Assembly (NCBI GenBank): GCA_905221605.1
Contig: CAJNDS010000053.1
Span: 190,001 to 244,295 of the forward strand
DNA from: Symbiodinium natans
Taxonomy: Eukaryota > Sar > Dinophyceae > Suessiales > Symbiodiniaceae
DNA: 54,295 bases
Reading direction: 5' to 3'
A model generated the notes under the pieces. The model saw only the letters and a program-made list of their open reading frames with translations. It had not been told where the DNA came from and made no database searches. Shown here in pieces: positions 19,794-31,843 of this stretch; position 1 is the stretch's first letter, and every line of letters begins with the position of its first letter. Both the position numbers and the translations under genes were made by a program.

Positions 19794-21195
19794 ATGGCAC
19801 GCTCTTCGTGGAAAGTCTTGAGCGTGGCTGCTGCGCTGGTCGCATTGTACAACTTCTGCAACAGCGTGAGTTTTGTGCCAGGGCCGCTTCGCAGGACGGC
19901 TGCCCCAGTGGCAGCTGCGTCCGCAGCCGGCATGATGATGGCTCCGGCTGCTTTCGCCGATGAGATCGGTGACGCGGCAAAGAAGCTTGGTGATGCTTCC
20001 TATGACTTCGCGAAGGAAGTGGACTGGAACAACGGCATCTTCTTGCAAGCTCCTGGCAAGTTCCAGCCCCTGAAAGCGCTGAAGGCGATTGACAAGATGA
20101 TTGACATGGGAGCGGCAGCAGATCCCAAGCTCTTGAAGGCAGCGGCGGAGGCCCATCACAAGGCCATCGGAAGCATCTCAGGTCCCAACGGTGTGACTTC
20201 TCGGGCAGATTGGGATGCGGTGAACGCAGCTCTGGGCCGCGTTGTGGCGTCCGTGCCCAAGGCAAAGGTCATGGACGTCTACAATGCCGTGAAGGACATC
20301 ACTGACCCCAAGGTGCCCGCGTACATGAAGTCTTTGGTCAATGGTGCAGATGCCGAGAAGGCATACAAGGGCTTCTTGGAGTTCAAGGATGTGGTGGAAA
20401 AGCGTATTGGCGTTGATTCAGATCCATTTTTGACTTTCTCAGAGTTCCCATATCGTTCTGTTTCTCTGTGGCGCGTCTATACCGAGCGTCCTTTTCAATT
20501 GAGTTCCTCAACCGCATCCAAGGAACCAAGTGACTGCAGTCGGCGCTAAGGCCACTGTGCCCACTGGTGACAAGATTGGCACGGCGGCGAAGGCCCTTTC
20601 GGATGCATCTTACCCTTTCTTGAAAGAGGCGCAGGGTTGCAAAGAAGAAAGTTGGGGTCGATGGCCCTTGCTGTTTCTCATTGTCTTTCCTGGAGATAAA
20701 TGAGAACCCTCGTTTCGTTCCCATGCCATATCCATATCCTAAGAGTGTGCAAGGGGTTTCCTTTGCCCGAGCATGCTGTGTTGTTTGTGTGCGTGCCCTC
20801 AGGTGGACTGGCTGTCCGATGTTTACCTGAAGCCGCTGCCAGACACCACTGCCCCGAAGGTGATGAAGGCCATTGACAAGATGATCGTGATGGGAAGCCA
20901 GATGGACGGAAACCTCTTGAAGGCTGCCGCTGAGGCGCACCACAAGGCCATTGGCAGCGTCGACGCCAAGGGAGTGACGTCTGCTGCGGATTACGAGGCA
21001 GTGAACGCAGCTATCGGGCGCATTGTCGCATCAGTGCCGAAGGCCACCGTGATGGATGTGTACAACTCCATGGCCGGAATTGTGGATGGATCCATTCCCA
21101 ACAACATGTTCTCCAAGGTGAACCCTCTTGATGCAGCTGCCGCTGCAAAGGGTTTCTACACCTTCAAGGATGTGGTTGCAGCTTCGCAGCGCTGA
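19794..21195 (+). CDS. PCP: Peridinin-chlorophyll a-protein (PCP) precursor, three exons
   Basis: Water-soluble light-harvesting protein of the dinoflagellate thylakoid lumen, binding peridinin and chlorophyll a. Exons 19794-20401, 20523-20628 and 20803-21195 join in frame to 368 residues. The introns (121 and 174 nt) are both GC...AG. Residues 1-55 form a multi-part targeting leader: hydrophobic signal (VLSVAAALVALYNFC), an FVPGP motif at 27-31, then a second hydrophobic lumen signal ending PAAFA. The mature part starts DEIGDAAKKLGDASY at residue 56 and is 313 residues, the usual long-form length. Two homologous halves each carry AIDKMI and AEAHHKAIGS; the first His of each HH (121 and 284; mature 66 and 229) matches the residues that in the A. 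carterae structure hold the water on chlorophyll Mg. The locus contains no telomere repeats. Confidence 0.97.
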
Positions 21196-21532
21196 TGAGA
21201 GTTTTTGGCCGCTACGGCGTCGAATTTTCGGACCCCTTGAGGACCACAGCTCTATGAAGTTGTTGCCAACTTAGCTTTTTAACTGTACAGTGCAGTAGAA
21301 TTGTAGAGTCGCTCGCGATTGAGGACAATGTTGTGCCTTGAAGCAGTGTTTCATGGGCTTGAGATTGGCAGGCAAGGTGTTCAGATCTTATTCTTGCTTT
21401 GGTGTAGTGAAGGAAGGAGGGTGTCTGACAAAAGTTGTGGAGATCCCAAGACTAAGTAAGCAGGCTTCACTGCTCATGTTCCCTTGAGCCGCCTGCTTCG
21501 AATGTCTGAGTGACATGTCGAGGAAGTGCTAC
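21196..21532 (+). other. PCP 3' untranslated region and intergenic spacer
   Basis: From the TGA to the start of homology with the next copy. Parts recur behind the decayed copy (an ACTGTACAGT-like block, GTTGTGCC, AGCAGTGTTTC), so the repeat unit of the array includes the 3' region. No poly(A) signal is expected or seen. Confidence 0.6.
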
Positions 21533-23300
21533 TTTGCCGGAGTTTTTAGGCTCCACTGGCTGTTGCAACGAGCAAAGACACTCATTCTTTCCTACTTCCC
21601 TTGGAGTCATGGCACTCTCTCGTGGAAAGCCTTGAGCGTGGTTGCTGCGCTGGTCGGTTGACAACTTCTGCAACAGCGTGAGTTTTGTGCCAGGGCCGCT
21701 TTCGCAGGACGGCTGCCCAGTTGCAGCTGCGTCCGCAGCCGGCATGATGAATGGCTCCCGCTGCTTTCCGCCGATGAGATCGTGGTGACGCAGCGAGAAG
21801 TCGTGGTGATGCTTCCTATCTCCGGAAGGAAGGGACTGGAACACGGCATCTTCCTTGCAGCTCCCTTGCAAGTTTCCAGCCGCTGAAAGCGCTGAAGCAT
21901 TTGACAAGATGATTACAATGGGAACGCAGCAGATCCCAAGCTCTTGAAGCAGCGGCGGAGGCCCCCATCACAACTCCATCGGAAGCATCTCATTCCCAAC
22001 GCGTGACTTCTCGGGGCAGATTGTATGCGGTGACCGCTCTCTGGGCCGCGTTGTGGCCGTCCGTCCCCAAGTGCAAAGGTCATGGCGTCTACAATGCCGT
22101 GAAGGACACACTGACCTAAGGTGCCCGGCAGTACATGAAGTCTTTGGTCAATGGTGCAGATCCGAGAGGCATACAATGGCTGTCTTGGGTTCAGGATGTG
22201 GTGGAAAAGAGCATTGGGAGTTGATTCAATCTAGTGTTTGTGTTTTCAGAAAATCGCCCATCGTTCTGTATTTGTGGGCTTCTCTACCAGTGTTTCTTCC
22301 TTCTCAACTTCTGCAAACAAATCCAGGAACCAAGGGCCTGCAGTGGCGCTAAGGACCACTGTGCCCACTGTGACAAGATTGGCAACGGCGCGAGGCCCCC
22401 TTTCGGAATGCTCCTACCCTTTCTTGAGAAGAGGCGCAGGATTGCAAGAAAAGGTTGGGGTTCCCATTAATTCATGTTATTCTCCCGGTGTTAAATAGAA
22501 ATCCTCATCTTCTATTCCCATGCTATACCCCTTCCTAAGAATTTTTTCGTTGCCCGAGCTGCTGTGTTGTTTGTGTTCGTGCCCTCAAGGTGGACTGGCT
22601 GTCCGATGTTTACCTAAGCCGCTGCGACCCCGCCACCGAAGTGATGAAGGCCATTGACAAGATGATCGTGATGGGCAGCCAGATGTACGAACCTGCTGAA
22701 GGCGGCCCGCTGAGGCTCACCACAAGGCCATGCAGCGTCGACGCCAAGGAGTGGACCGTCCTGTCTGCTGTTCCGAGGCGTGAAACGCAGCAACAGCTTT
22801 CGGCGCATTGTCGCATCGGTCCCAAAGGCAACCGTGATGGATGGTGTAACAACTCCGGCCGGAATTGGTGGATCCTTCCCAACAACATGTTGTTGTCCAA
22901 TGTTGCGGAGGGGGGGTCCTCTTTGATGCATCTGCCGCGCTGCAAAGGGCTTCTACACCTTCAAGGCGTGTCGCCGCTTCGCAGCTGATGAGCGCTGATG
23001 CGAAGTTTTTGCGGGCGCTATGGGTCGTCGATTGTGGGCCCTCTGACCCTCTGAGGGGCCGCCACTCTATGCTTAGTAAGTAGAGTAGGTAACTTTAACC
23101 TTTTGGGGTTAATCTATTCCCCTCATATCCATCCCGAAAGGTTAACCTTTAAAACCCCCTAGGTACTGGACAAGTAAGTAATTTCTTGTTCAAACTAGGT
23201 TTTTGAAACTGTACAGTCGGAGCCAGTGCGATGAGGAAATGTTGTGCCCCGAAACAGTTTTTAGTATGCGTGTAGAAAAGCGTTTCCTGCTCTGTTTTGA
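21533..23300 (+). pseudogene. Decayed second PCP copy
   Basis: Homologous to the upstream PCP gene over its whole length: leader and acceptor region, exon 1 from an ATG at 21609, intron 1 (about 22210-22330), exon 2 (about 22330-22435), intron 2, exon 3 (22591-22990) and 3' region. It is broken by many one- and two-base insertions and deletions, so no frame survives for long, and several stops are present. The HH chlorophyll-site region of exon 3 (GAGGCTCACCACAAGGCC) is still recognisable. The introns keep their positions, so the duplication came after intron gain. The indel-dominated damage could also reflect poor base accuracy in the assembly here. Confidence 0.85.
23091..23154. mobile_element. 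Small hairpin insertion in the 3' region of PCP copy 2
   Basis: AACTTTAACCTTTTGGGG at the left faces CCGAAAGGTTAACCTTTAAA at the right. The homologous 3' region of the intact copy lacks it, which makes it an insertion. Confidence 0.6.
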
Positions 23301-23603
23301 CAATTTTCGTGAATGTGCTTCCGTCCGACACACAAGTACGAGTCCTGGACTTCTACATTCCGTGACAATTGCTGTACACCTCCTCGCGTGCCTCGTGCGT
23401 ACTGAAGTCCCGTCATGGTGCAGAAATGCCGAGAGTTGAGAATGCATCCAAGCTTCTTAAGGATTGGTGGTAACGAGACATTGGAGCTGGTTCAGAACGT
23501 ATTTTCTCTGTTTTGATTTTGTTTAGATCCCACGGGTCTGCTCTGCGGCGTTTTTGTTCCTAGCGTCCTTCTCAAATGACTTCTTCAAGCACATGCGGAG
23601 AAA

Positions 23604-24003
23604 ACCTTATGGCTACAGTCGGTGCTCCATCCCACTGGAACCTGAAGGACAGGATTGGTGCGGCGGCGGCAAGGCCTTTCGTATGCATCTATCTTATCTT
23701 GCCCTTTCTTGAAAAGCGGTGCAGGATTGCAAAGAGACAAGTTGTGTGTCGAATGGCCCTGGCTATTTCTTACTATCTCTCCTGGAAAAACTTTACAATT
23801 CGTTCCCTGCTAGTCCAATTCCCTGCGCGTGCATGGGTTTCCTTTGCCCGAGGCATGCGGGATGTTTCACTGGCGCGTGCACGCAGGTGACTGGGCCGTC
23901 CGCTGCGGTTTAGAGTTTTTAGGGTGTTTAGGGTTTAGGGTTTCCAACCCCTAGCTTTCAAATCCACAAGCCTGAAGCCATTGACAGGAGGATCGTGTAT
24001 CCG
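23604..24003 (+). pseudogene. Third PCP fragment (exon 2 to start of exon 3), split by telomere repeats
   Basis: Homology starts in exon 2 (ACAGTCGGTGCT, AGGATTGGTGCGGCGGC, CCCTTTCTTGAAAAG), continues through intron 2 (GTGCAGGATTGCAAAG ... GGGTTTCCTTTGCCCGAG) and enters exon 3 at 23887 (GTGACTGGGCCGTCCGCTG). There the sequence changes to telomere-like units and resumes with GAAGCCATTGACAGGAGGAT, the counterpart of the AIDKMI region. Exon 1 is absent. Not functional. Confidence 0.75.
23908..23945 (+). repeat. Telomere-type insert inside PCP fragment
   Basis: About five degenerate to perfect TTTAGGG units stand where the other two copies have about 45 bp of exon 3. Confidence 0.75.
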
Positions 24004-24187
24004 GGATTGCATGGCCGTCCTTTTGAGGAGCGCGGGCTTAGGGGTTTTAGGTTAGGTTTGTGTTGTCCCCCCCTGGGGTGCGGGTTCAGGCTTGGGTTTT
24101 GGGGTTTAGGGGGTGTATCTGTTGAGCCCTGTACGCCCAACAGCATCCAAGCACCAAATACAAATGCGCTATTTCTGGTTTAAGGGG

Positions 24188-24360
24188 TAATGAAGTTTCT
24201 GTCAAGGTACCTCAGAAGCAGGAAGTATTGTGGCCACGAGCGCACTCTTTCGAACCATGCAAGTGTGCGCTCCAAGAAGGAAAAACAGGGTTTAGGGTTT
24301 AGTGTTTAGTGTCCTAGGGTTTTAGGTTTAGGGTTTAGGTTTAAGGGTTTTGAACTGCGG
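24188..24360. other. Unassigned stretch with short telomere tract
   Basis: 24188-24290 is open in one frame (MKFLSRYLRSRKYCGHERTL) but without clear splice sites, followed by a few degenerate TTTAGGG units at 24290-24340. I cannot assign a gene. Confidence 0.3.
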
Positions 24361-24466
24361 TTGCTTTTTCGAAGGCCCTCAACGTCGCGAAGTATGGGCC
24401 CCTCTGCTTTACATATATAGTGTCGGGGTTATTCAGTGGGTTCCCATCTCAGGGCCCAACTAGGGA

Positions 24467-24573
24467 CCAAAGAGCCAATATTGCTTAATTAGCAATAATC
24501 CTTAACTCACATTGAGGATCCCTTTAATATGATATAAAGGTATATTTCCTTAAGTAAGAATCTTGGGTCTTTG
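24467..24573. mobile_element. Hairpin element, family B copy 2
   Basis: It shares CCAAAGAGC, CAATATTGCTTAATTA and CCTTAACTCA with copy 1 at 11.0 kb. Its right arm is more degraded (TTAAGTAAGAATCTTGGGTC). Confidence 0.8.
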
Positions 24574-24705
24574 GGGGGACCGTGTACTCCACCCTTAGAT
24601 AGCTTTCGGGTTTCGGGTTTTGGGTTTTCGGGTTTTTAGATCTTCGGACCTGCATTAGTGTGTGCAAGAGTAATGTCCACCTTTTGGATTCTTTTCGGGA
24701 GTTCA

Positions 24706-24805
24706 TGTGAAGCAGGTGTTTAATATTTCTGTTTTTGGAGTGTATATACGGTTTCCCTTTAATATTGGTGTAGTATTTATATAGTGGTTGTCTTTTTGGG
24801 TACAG
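24706..24805. mobile_element. Family L element, copy 1
   Basis: GTTTTTGGAGTGTATATACG, CCTTTAATATTGGTG and GTGGTTGTCTTTTTGGGTAC recur in the same order at 43.3 kb. AT-rich, non-coding. Confidence 0.65.
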
Positions 24806-25232
24806 AATTCACGTACCCTACTTCATGTCATTTTGGGTACTACAACTCCTAAATGCTTGCTCGGGTTCCAGTTCAGTAAGTTGCCGTTCGCAGGTGCTTC
24901 AACGGCGTGTGTGCGGGATTGTGCGTAGCCACTGCAACACTTAGGACTTCCTCACCGTTACGCCCCTTTCTAACCAGAACCCTAAACCCTCAGGCCCGTT
25001 GAGAAATCAACCTTTCTGCGTTTGGTGGCGGGCTCAACTCACATTTTTTCAGTATGTAATATAGAGGGTCTGTAGAGACTAAGGGAACTAGCATATTCCC
25101 CCAAATCCTAAACCGGAAGCCCTGAAATAGAATGAGTGTGTGTATGCCTAAGTGTACCGGAGATCTTTACCCGGGAACCACCACGCCAAGAGCTTTCGTC
25201 CTTTGATTCGTAAGGTGCCCTGAAGGAGCGCC

Positions 25233-25296
25233 GGGCTCAGGGTTTAGGGTTTAGGGTTTGGGGTTTAGGGTTTAGGGTTTAGGGTTTAGGGTTTAG
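25233..25296 (+). repeat. TTTAGGG array
   Basis: About nine units. Between 24.8 and 25.2 kb and from 25.3 to 25.7 kb I see several short open islands but none with paired splice sites or a known motif. Confidence 0.94.
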
Positions 25297-25732
25297 TGTA
25301 ACCTAGAACCTGTCACAACCCCTAACAAAGGCTGCCATCCCGTCACGTCGGACGTTTGGGCTCCCAGAATTTGGAGGTTTAGCCTTAGGAAGAGGGCCAG
25401 ACCAGGCCCCCAGGCTCCGAGAGAGCCAGGGAAAAATTAATAAAAGAAGGTTTTAGGGTCTAGGGTTTCTAAGGGTTTTCGGGTTTCAGTCTTGGATGAG
25501 GCCTTTTTGGGCCCTTCGGCTGGTGAGGCTTGCAGGGCCCAGAGGCAGTGGAGCCCAACACCCTCCACCACACCCCTATCGTTCCCCATGCCCCCTAAAT
25601 TTTGAATCTCATTTATGCTTTTTTGAATAAAAAAATGTCGCCAGTCCGGGGGGAGTGGGGTCTAGCGTCGGTGGGGGGAGAGCTATGTTTTTCGTTTGGG
25701 ATTTAGGGTTTTTTGTTTGAGGGTTTAGGGTT

Positions 25733-25854
25733 TAAGGGGTAGTTTACCTGGTCCTTAGTAATGGCCCTTAAAGGTGGACCCCTTTGGAGCCCTTATAACA
25801 GAACCCTTTAACGGAGGCAAGGGACCATATTAAGGGCCCATTAGCTACCCCTTA
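25733..25854. mobile_element. Hairpin element, family D copy 1
   Basis: The left end TAAGGGGTAGTTTACCTGGT faces the right end GGGCCCATTAGCTACCCCTT. The inner arm contains CGGAGGCAAGGGACCATATT. Related copies at 29.2, 47.1 and 53.3 kb. Confidence 0.75.
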
Positions 25855-26067
25855 GAACTCAGATCTCCACTATAACCTAAAGGCCGAAACCACAACAACC
25901 CTCAACCCTAAACCCCTCAGACGCCCTTAAGATGAAACCCTAAACCCTAAACCCAGCACCTCAATGGGCCCCTCAATTTCCTCTATAACTCGTAAGCCCG
26001 TAGACCCACACCTGAAAACCAGAGCGCTCCCTCAGTAGCGCCGCCCAGCTTGGTTTATCGTCGCTCT

Positions 26068-26250
26068 TATCCAGCCCTAAACCCTAAAACCCCTAACCCT
26101 AAACCTAAACCCAAACCCTAACCCGAACCCGACACCCGAAACCCTAACCCTACCCCTAAACCCCTACACCCCCAACCCCTAAACCCTAAACCCTAAACCC
26201 AAAACCCTGACCCTGAACCCGAACCCTCAACCCTAACCCCCAAACCCACC
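26068..26250 (-). repeat. Degenerate CCCTAAA array
   Basis: Units drift from CCCTAAA to CCCGAAC, CCCTAAC and CCCCAAC. A possible exon island (ESRPLVIRGFPEERGVGVVG) follows at 26265-26340. Confidence 0.88.
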
Positions 26251-26333
26251 CTCCCAACTGACTTGGAGTGCGTGCATCGAAAGCCGGCCTCTTGTGATTC
26301 GTGGCTTCCCGGAAGAGCGGGGAGTGGGTGTGG

Positions 26334-26335
<2 letters not shown>

Positions 26336-26374
<39 letters not shown>
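26336..26374. repeat. 39-nt poly(G) tract
   Basis: An unbroken run of G preceding AGGGTGGGGGG and a short TTTAGGG array. It will be error-prone in sequencing. The next 200 bases are open in one frame (26436-26594) without further support. Confidence 0.95.
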
Positions 26375-26375
<1 letters not shown>

Positions 26376-26784
26376 GGGTGGGGGGTTTAGGGTTTAGGGT
26401 TTAGGGTTTCGTGGCGAATCGTCATGAGGTGTACGTACTTGTGCATGTGGCCGCAATGCGAGGAGCAGGCCCTCTACCGTAGACGGACGCGGAGAATGTT
26501 CCATCACAGCAGACTGCCATAAGGGAACGAAGCTGCTCCCTCGACAAGTCGCCTCGTGGCGACTCGGCGACGGTGCACTTGCGCCTACACACTAAGCGTC
26601 ACTAAACCCTAAATCTAAATCCTCAACCCTTTATATACCCTACAGGCCCTACATACCCTATATACCCTAAATACCCTATATACCCTATATGCCCTACATA
26701 CCCTACAGACCCTAAATACCCTGCCCTATATAATACCGCGCATACCAACCCCCCCCCCCCCCCCGGCATCCTCAGTGAACAAAA

Positions 26785-26850
26785 CCTTAAACCCTAAACC
26801 CTAAACCCCAAACCCCAAACCCCAAACCCCAAACCCCAAACGCAAAACCC
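26785..26850 (-). repeat. CCCTAAA/CCCCAAA array
   Basis: About nine units, mostly CCCCAAA. Preceded by a TATACCC-rich stretch at 26630-26735. Confidence 0.93.
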
Positions 26851-27029
26851 TAAACCCTGGCCTTGCGAAGAGCCAGAGGCCGATCCGACACACCAAGAGC
26901 CAAGCGATGCCTGTTTTGAGTCCTTAGCCCGAAATCCAGTTAGGGTTTGGGTTTAGGGTTTCGGGTTTAGGGTTTAGGGTCCCCGGAAGCCCCTAAACCC
27001 TTTCCCAAAAGCCCGTAGCCCTGATCCAG

Positions 27030-30000
27030 GCCTGCCGCCCCATGGCAGACAAAAGGAAGGGAGATGAGAATAGCTACGTCATCCATCCTGAGCCGGGCCC
27101 TAAGCCATTCTCTGCTACAGGTTTGGGATTGAAGGCTAATAAGATCTGGGGTTTAGGGTTAGGGGTTTAGGGGTTCAGGGTTCAGGGTTCAGGGTTTAGG
27201 GTTTAGGGTTTAGGGTTTAGGGTTTAGGGTTTAGGGTTTAGGGTTTAGGGTTTAGGGTTTAGGGCACAGCTTGGGGTGTTTGCCTCGGGTTTTGTGAGTT
27301 TTTGAGGTCAGGCTTTAGGGTTTAGGGTTTAGGGTTTTGAGGTTTAGAGGTTTAGAGGTTTAGAGGTTTAGAGGTTTAGAGGTTTAGAGGTTTAAAGGTT
27401 TAGAGGTTTAGAGGTTTAGAGGTTTAGAGGTTTAGAGGTTTAGAGGTTTAGAGGTTTGGAGGTTTGGAGGTTTGGAGGTTTGGAGGTTTGGAGGTTTGGA
27501 GGTTTGGAGGTTTGGAGGTTTGGAGGTTTAGAGGTTTAGAGGTTTAGAGGTTTAGAGGTTTAGAGGTTGAGAGGTTGAGAGGTTTAGAGGTTCAGAGGTT
27601 TAAAGGTTTAGAGGTTTTCAGGTTTCCTTATGAAAGCTCAGGGAAATTCAGTGTTGTTGGGTTTAGGGTTTCGGGTGTAGGGTTTTGGCCTACACCCTAA
27701 ACCCTAGCCCTTCAAACCCTAAACCCTAAACACCCTAAGCCCTGAAACACTTGAGGCTATAGGTCTTGAAGGTGTTTCCGTGCTCTGGTGGCTTAGGCTG
27801 AACTGTGCTGCATTCCTTATGACTGTGGCGTTTGGGTCTGGAGCTCAAGCTAGGGATCGGTGTCCCACGATAACCTACTGGTTGGGGTAGGGTTTCAGGT
27901 TAGGGTTTTTAGGGTTGAGGGTCCGAGGTTTACGGCCCCTCAGCCCTAAGCCCTAAACCCCAAACCCTAAACCCTAAACCCCAAACCCTAAACCCCAAAC
28001 CCCTAAAGACCGGCGTCGAACAGTGAGCCCCCCCTGAGCCCCCTGCGCGCACGCCGAGGTACAAGAATAAGTTCCGGCCCGGCCCCACCCGCGAGATCAT
28101 CAGAGTGATGCTCCCAGATGTCTTGCGTCAGAGGGTCCTTGAAGCCTCCCCAAGGTTTAGGGTTTAGGGTTTAGGGTTTAGGGTTTAGGGTTTAGGGTTT
28201 GGGGTTTGGGGTTTGGGGTTTGGGGTTTGGGGTTTGGGGTTTAGGGTTTAGGGTTTAGGGTTTAGGGTTCCCTGTAACGTTTCGGATGAGGGCCTTCCAA
28301 TTCCTTCTCTTTGGAGTGTTCGGATGCCCTATGAACTTCGTCGAACCGAGCACGTTAAGCACTAAGCCACCAAAAAAGCAAACCCCTAAACCCTAAACCC
28401 TAAACCCTAAACCCTAAACCCTAAACCCTAAACCCTAAACCCTAAACCCTAAACCCTAAACCCTAAACCCTAAACCCTAAACCTAAAGCCTAAACCCTAA
28501 ACCCTAAACCCAGGCTTCTGTCTGGCGGACCTTTGAGCTGACCCTAAACCCTAAACCCTAAACCCCAAACCCTAAACCCTAAACCCTAAACCCCAAACCC
28601 CAAACCCTAAACCCTAAACCCTAAACAAGACTTCGAGCTGACCATGTAGGGTGAGCGCTTAGGGTTTGGGAGTTCCGGTTGAGAGCTGTGTCAGCTCTAA
28701 AATGCGGAGATGACTGTGTTGAAGACATAATGCTGCAACATAATATGGGGGTTTCTGAACATGGGGGATTCTATTTGGGGTACACTTCATCCCGGTAAAA
28801 CCCTAAATCCTAAACCCTAGCTAACCCCTAAACTCTAAACCCTAGCCCTAAACCCCAAACCCCAAACCCAAACCCTAAACCCTTAACCCTTAACCCTTAA
28901 CCCTTAACCCTTAACCCTAAACCCTAGTCCGTAAACCCTAAACCCAAGAACCTAGACCCTAGACCCTAAACCCTAAACCCTAAACCCTAAACCCTAAACC
29001 CTAAACCCTAAACCCGAAAGCCCAAGCCCTGTCACTATGCAAGCCCGCCACCGCACAAGCACGAAGCTCCTTTCGGCCCGGGTCCGCTGAGGACGTGCTG
29101 CAAAGCAAGCTGGACAAGGCGCTCACTGTTTAGGGTTTAGGGTTTGGGGTTTTCGGAGCACAAGAAGCCCTAAACCCTACATATCTAAGGGTATTTACCT
29201 GGGCCCTTAATATGTTTCCTCTTAATATGGTTCCTTGCCTCCTTGAAAGGGTTCTGAAGTATAGGCCCCAGGGTTGCACAGGGTATATAAGGGGTATCTA
29301 AGGCATCCTCAGTTTAAGGGCCCATACCAAGGGACCATGTAATTACCCCTCCCCTCACCCCCCCCCCCCCCCCCCCGAAGAACATGCTATTCAGTTCGAA
29401 GAAACCGCTGTCCGCCTCGGAACAAAGCCGCACGCCCTTCAGCCCTTCAGCCTTTGTGATCGTTGAGCGGCGAATGGGCTGTAGCAAGACGCTGAAACCT
29501 ATAAACCCTGAATCCTAAACCCTACATCCAATCAACCCCCACAAGTCTCATCTTGCAAGCCTTGTAATCCCTGACAAAATTCGAAAACCCTTAGATTCGT
29601 GGGGCATGTTGAGCAACCCTTACACCCTGAAATCGACACCCTTACAAACCTTTCCAAGCCCTGCCAGGGCCCTACAAAGCCGTGCCCTACACCCTAAGCC
29701 CTAAACCCTAAACCCCTAAACCCCAACCCTAAACCCCAACCCTAAACCCTAAACCCCAACCCTAAACCCTAAACAAGCCCTAAACCCCAACCCTAAACCC
29801 TAAACCCCTAAACCCTTAAGCCTAAACAAGCCCTGAACAAAGCCCGTGCAGCCAAACATTTCAGAGCCTCCGGCTCACGGCCGCCGACCCAAGAGGCAAT
29901 ACCAAGTGCTGCAGAGCTCGGCTAGGGGGCGGTGGCTGTAGAGTCCTGGCTTCGGGCAACTGAGGGGCATATGGTTCAGGGTTTAGGGGTCAGGGTTCAG

Positions 30001-31686
30001 GGTTCAGGGCTTCGGGTTTAGGATTCAGTTTAGGGTTTAGGGTGGAATACTTGCGTCCTGAACCCTAAACCCTAAACCATTGCAGGCGACCTACAGCATG
30101 GAGACGACCCAGCTGCTCACCAAGCAGGCGCGCGCGTGCGCGTGCGACGAACTCAAGCGAACCCTAAACCCCAAACCCCAAACCTTAAACCCTAAACCCC
30201 AAACCCTAAACCGTAAACTTTCCCGTGAGTGGGGCATCCGAGAACGAAGGTGTGGGGTTTAGGGGTTGAGATGGTTTAGGGTTTTAGGGTTTCGACGCAC
30301 TTAGTTCCGTCAGGATCCCAACTCTCTGATGCCGATAAGGCTTCCCCGACACCTCTCACCTCTATCCTACCTTTCTTGACTGGGTTTGGGGTTCAGGGTT
30401 TAGGGTTTAGGGTTTAGGGTTTAGGGTTTAGGGTTTAGGGTTTAGGGTTTAGGGCTTAGCGTTTCTTAACCAACTTGCCTGTTAAAGCATGTTCCTTGAA
30501 CCTTGCTTACAAGTTTTGACCAAAGCCGCAAGCACGGAGCACCAATGTCTTGCCTCAGAAGCCCTGAGGGTCCATGTAGGGACTACTTGGTCCTTACAAG
30601 TACCTCCTATACAGAGACTTTGGGGCCCAAGTGTAGATGAATGAGGTACATGGACCCGAAACCCGCAACCCTAAACCCTAAACCCTAAACCCTAAACCCT
30701 AAACCCTAAACCCTAAACCCTAAACCCTAAACCCTCCTTATCCCGCAGGTAAACTTTCTTATCACAAAGTTCCACCGTAGGGCACCCAGAGCTCCAGTAC
30801 GACGAAGCAGGAAGGCCCAAACCCTAAACCCATAGCATCCCAAACCCTAAACTACACCCTAAGCCCTAACCGCCTAGCCCCTAAACCCCTACCCCTAAAC
30901 CCCTCTTTAGACCCTACCCTACATTTTACCACAAATCTGAAGCTCCAACCAGGCCCTATTCCCGAGACCCTGAGAGAACCTAAGGCCCCCAAACTGCCCC
31001 TCAGCTTTCCCTAAGCTTCCGAACGACCCGAAACGCCCAAAAGACCACACTAAAAACCCTAAATCCTAAACCCGAAACCCTAAATCCTAAACCCTAAACC
31101 GACCTTTTCACCCCTGAACTCCCGCAAAACGCTGCCCGGGGGGGGTGGGGGGGAAGGTTGCAGACGACATCAAGGACCGGCTCAAGGAGCTGAACCTTCC
31201 GCGGTACAAGATCGTCGTCCAGGCGGGATGAAAACACATCAGGGTTTGGTGGTTTTTAGTGGTTTTCAGGTTTTTTTTTCGGGGTTTTCAGGAATTTTGG
31301 TTTTTAGGGTTTTTAGGGGTTTTAGGTTTTTTTTTGGGCCCTTGTGGGTCAGAGGTTAGCGGTTTTAGGGGTTGGAGATTTGGGTTTTCGGGGGTTTGGG
31401 GTGCACTCTTAACGTTAGCGTGTAGGGTGTGTCGCTTAAGGTTCAGAGCTTCTGGGCACCCTAAACCCTAAACCCTAAACCAGAGTTGTAGTTTTTTGCG
31501 TAGGCCGAAAAGGGCTGATCTTCAAGTCAAGCGAGCGGGTGTGCTCGGGGGGGCTAAAGGAGGGGCCCTTATAGGGGACCTTAGGGGTTATTTGGGGGCT
31601 ACTTAGAGCTATAAATAAAAATATATAAAAAATATATAAATATATACATATATATATATGTATATGTATATGTATATGTATCTATG

Positions 31687-31718
<32 letters not shown>

Positions 31719-31810
31719 TGTATGTATGTATGTATGTATGTATGTATGTATGTATGTATGTATGTATGTATGTATGTATGTATGTATGTATGTATGTATG
31801 TATGTATGTA

Positions 31811-31843
<33 letters not shown>

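Noticed and set aside
28276-28797. Open islands [20 protein letters not shown] (28276-28362) and [20 protein letters not shown] (28690-28797) look coding.
   Set aside because: They lie in intron 2 of the dynein light chain gene and have no place in its reading frame. They show that short open frames in this sequence are not by themselves evidence of exons.
29379-29702. Long open stretches in dynein intron 3 (for example [17 protein letters not shown]).
   Set aside because: Exons 3 and 4 join directly in frame around them and the dynein family has no insertion here. Considered chance open frames.
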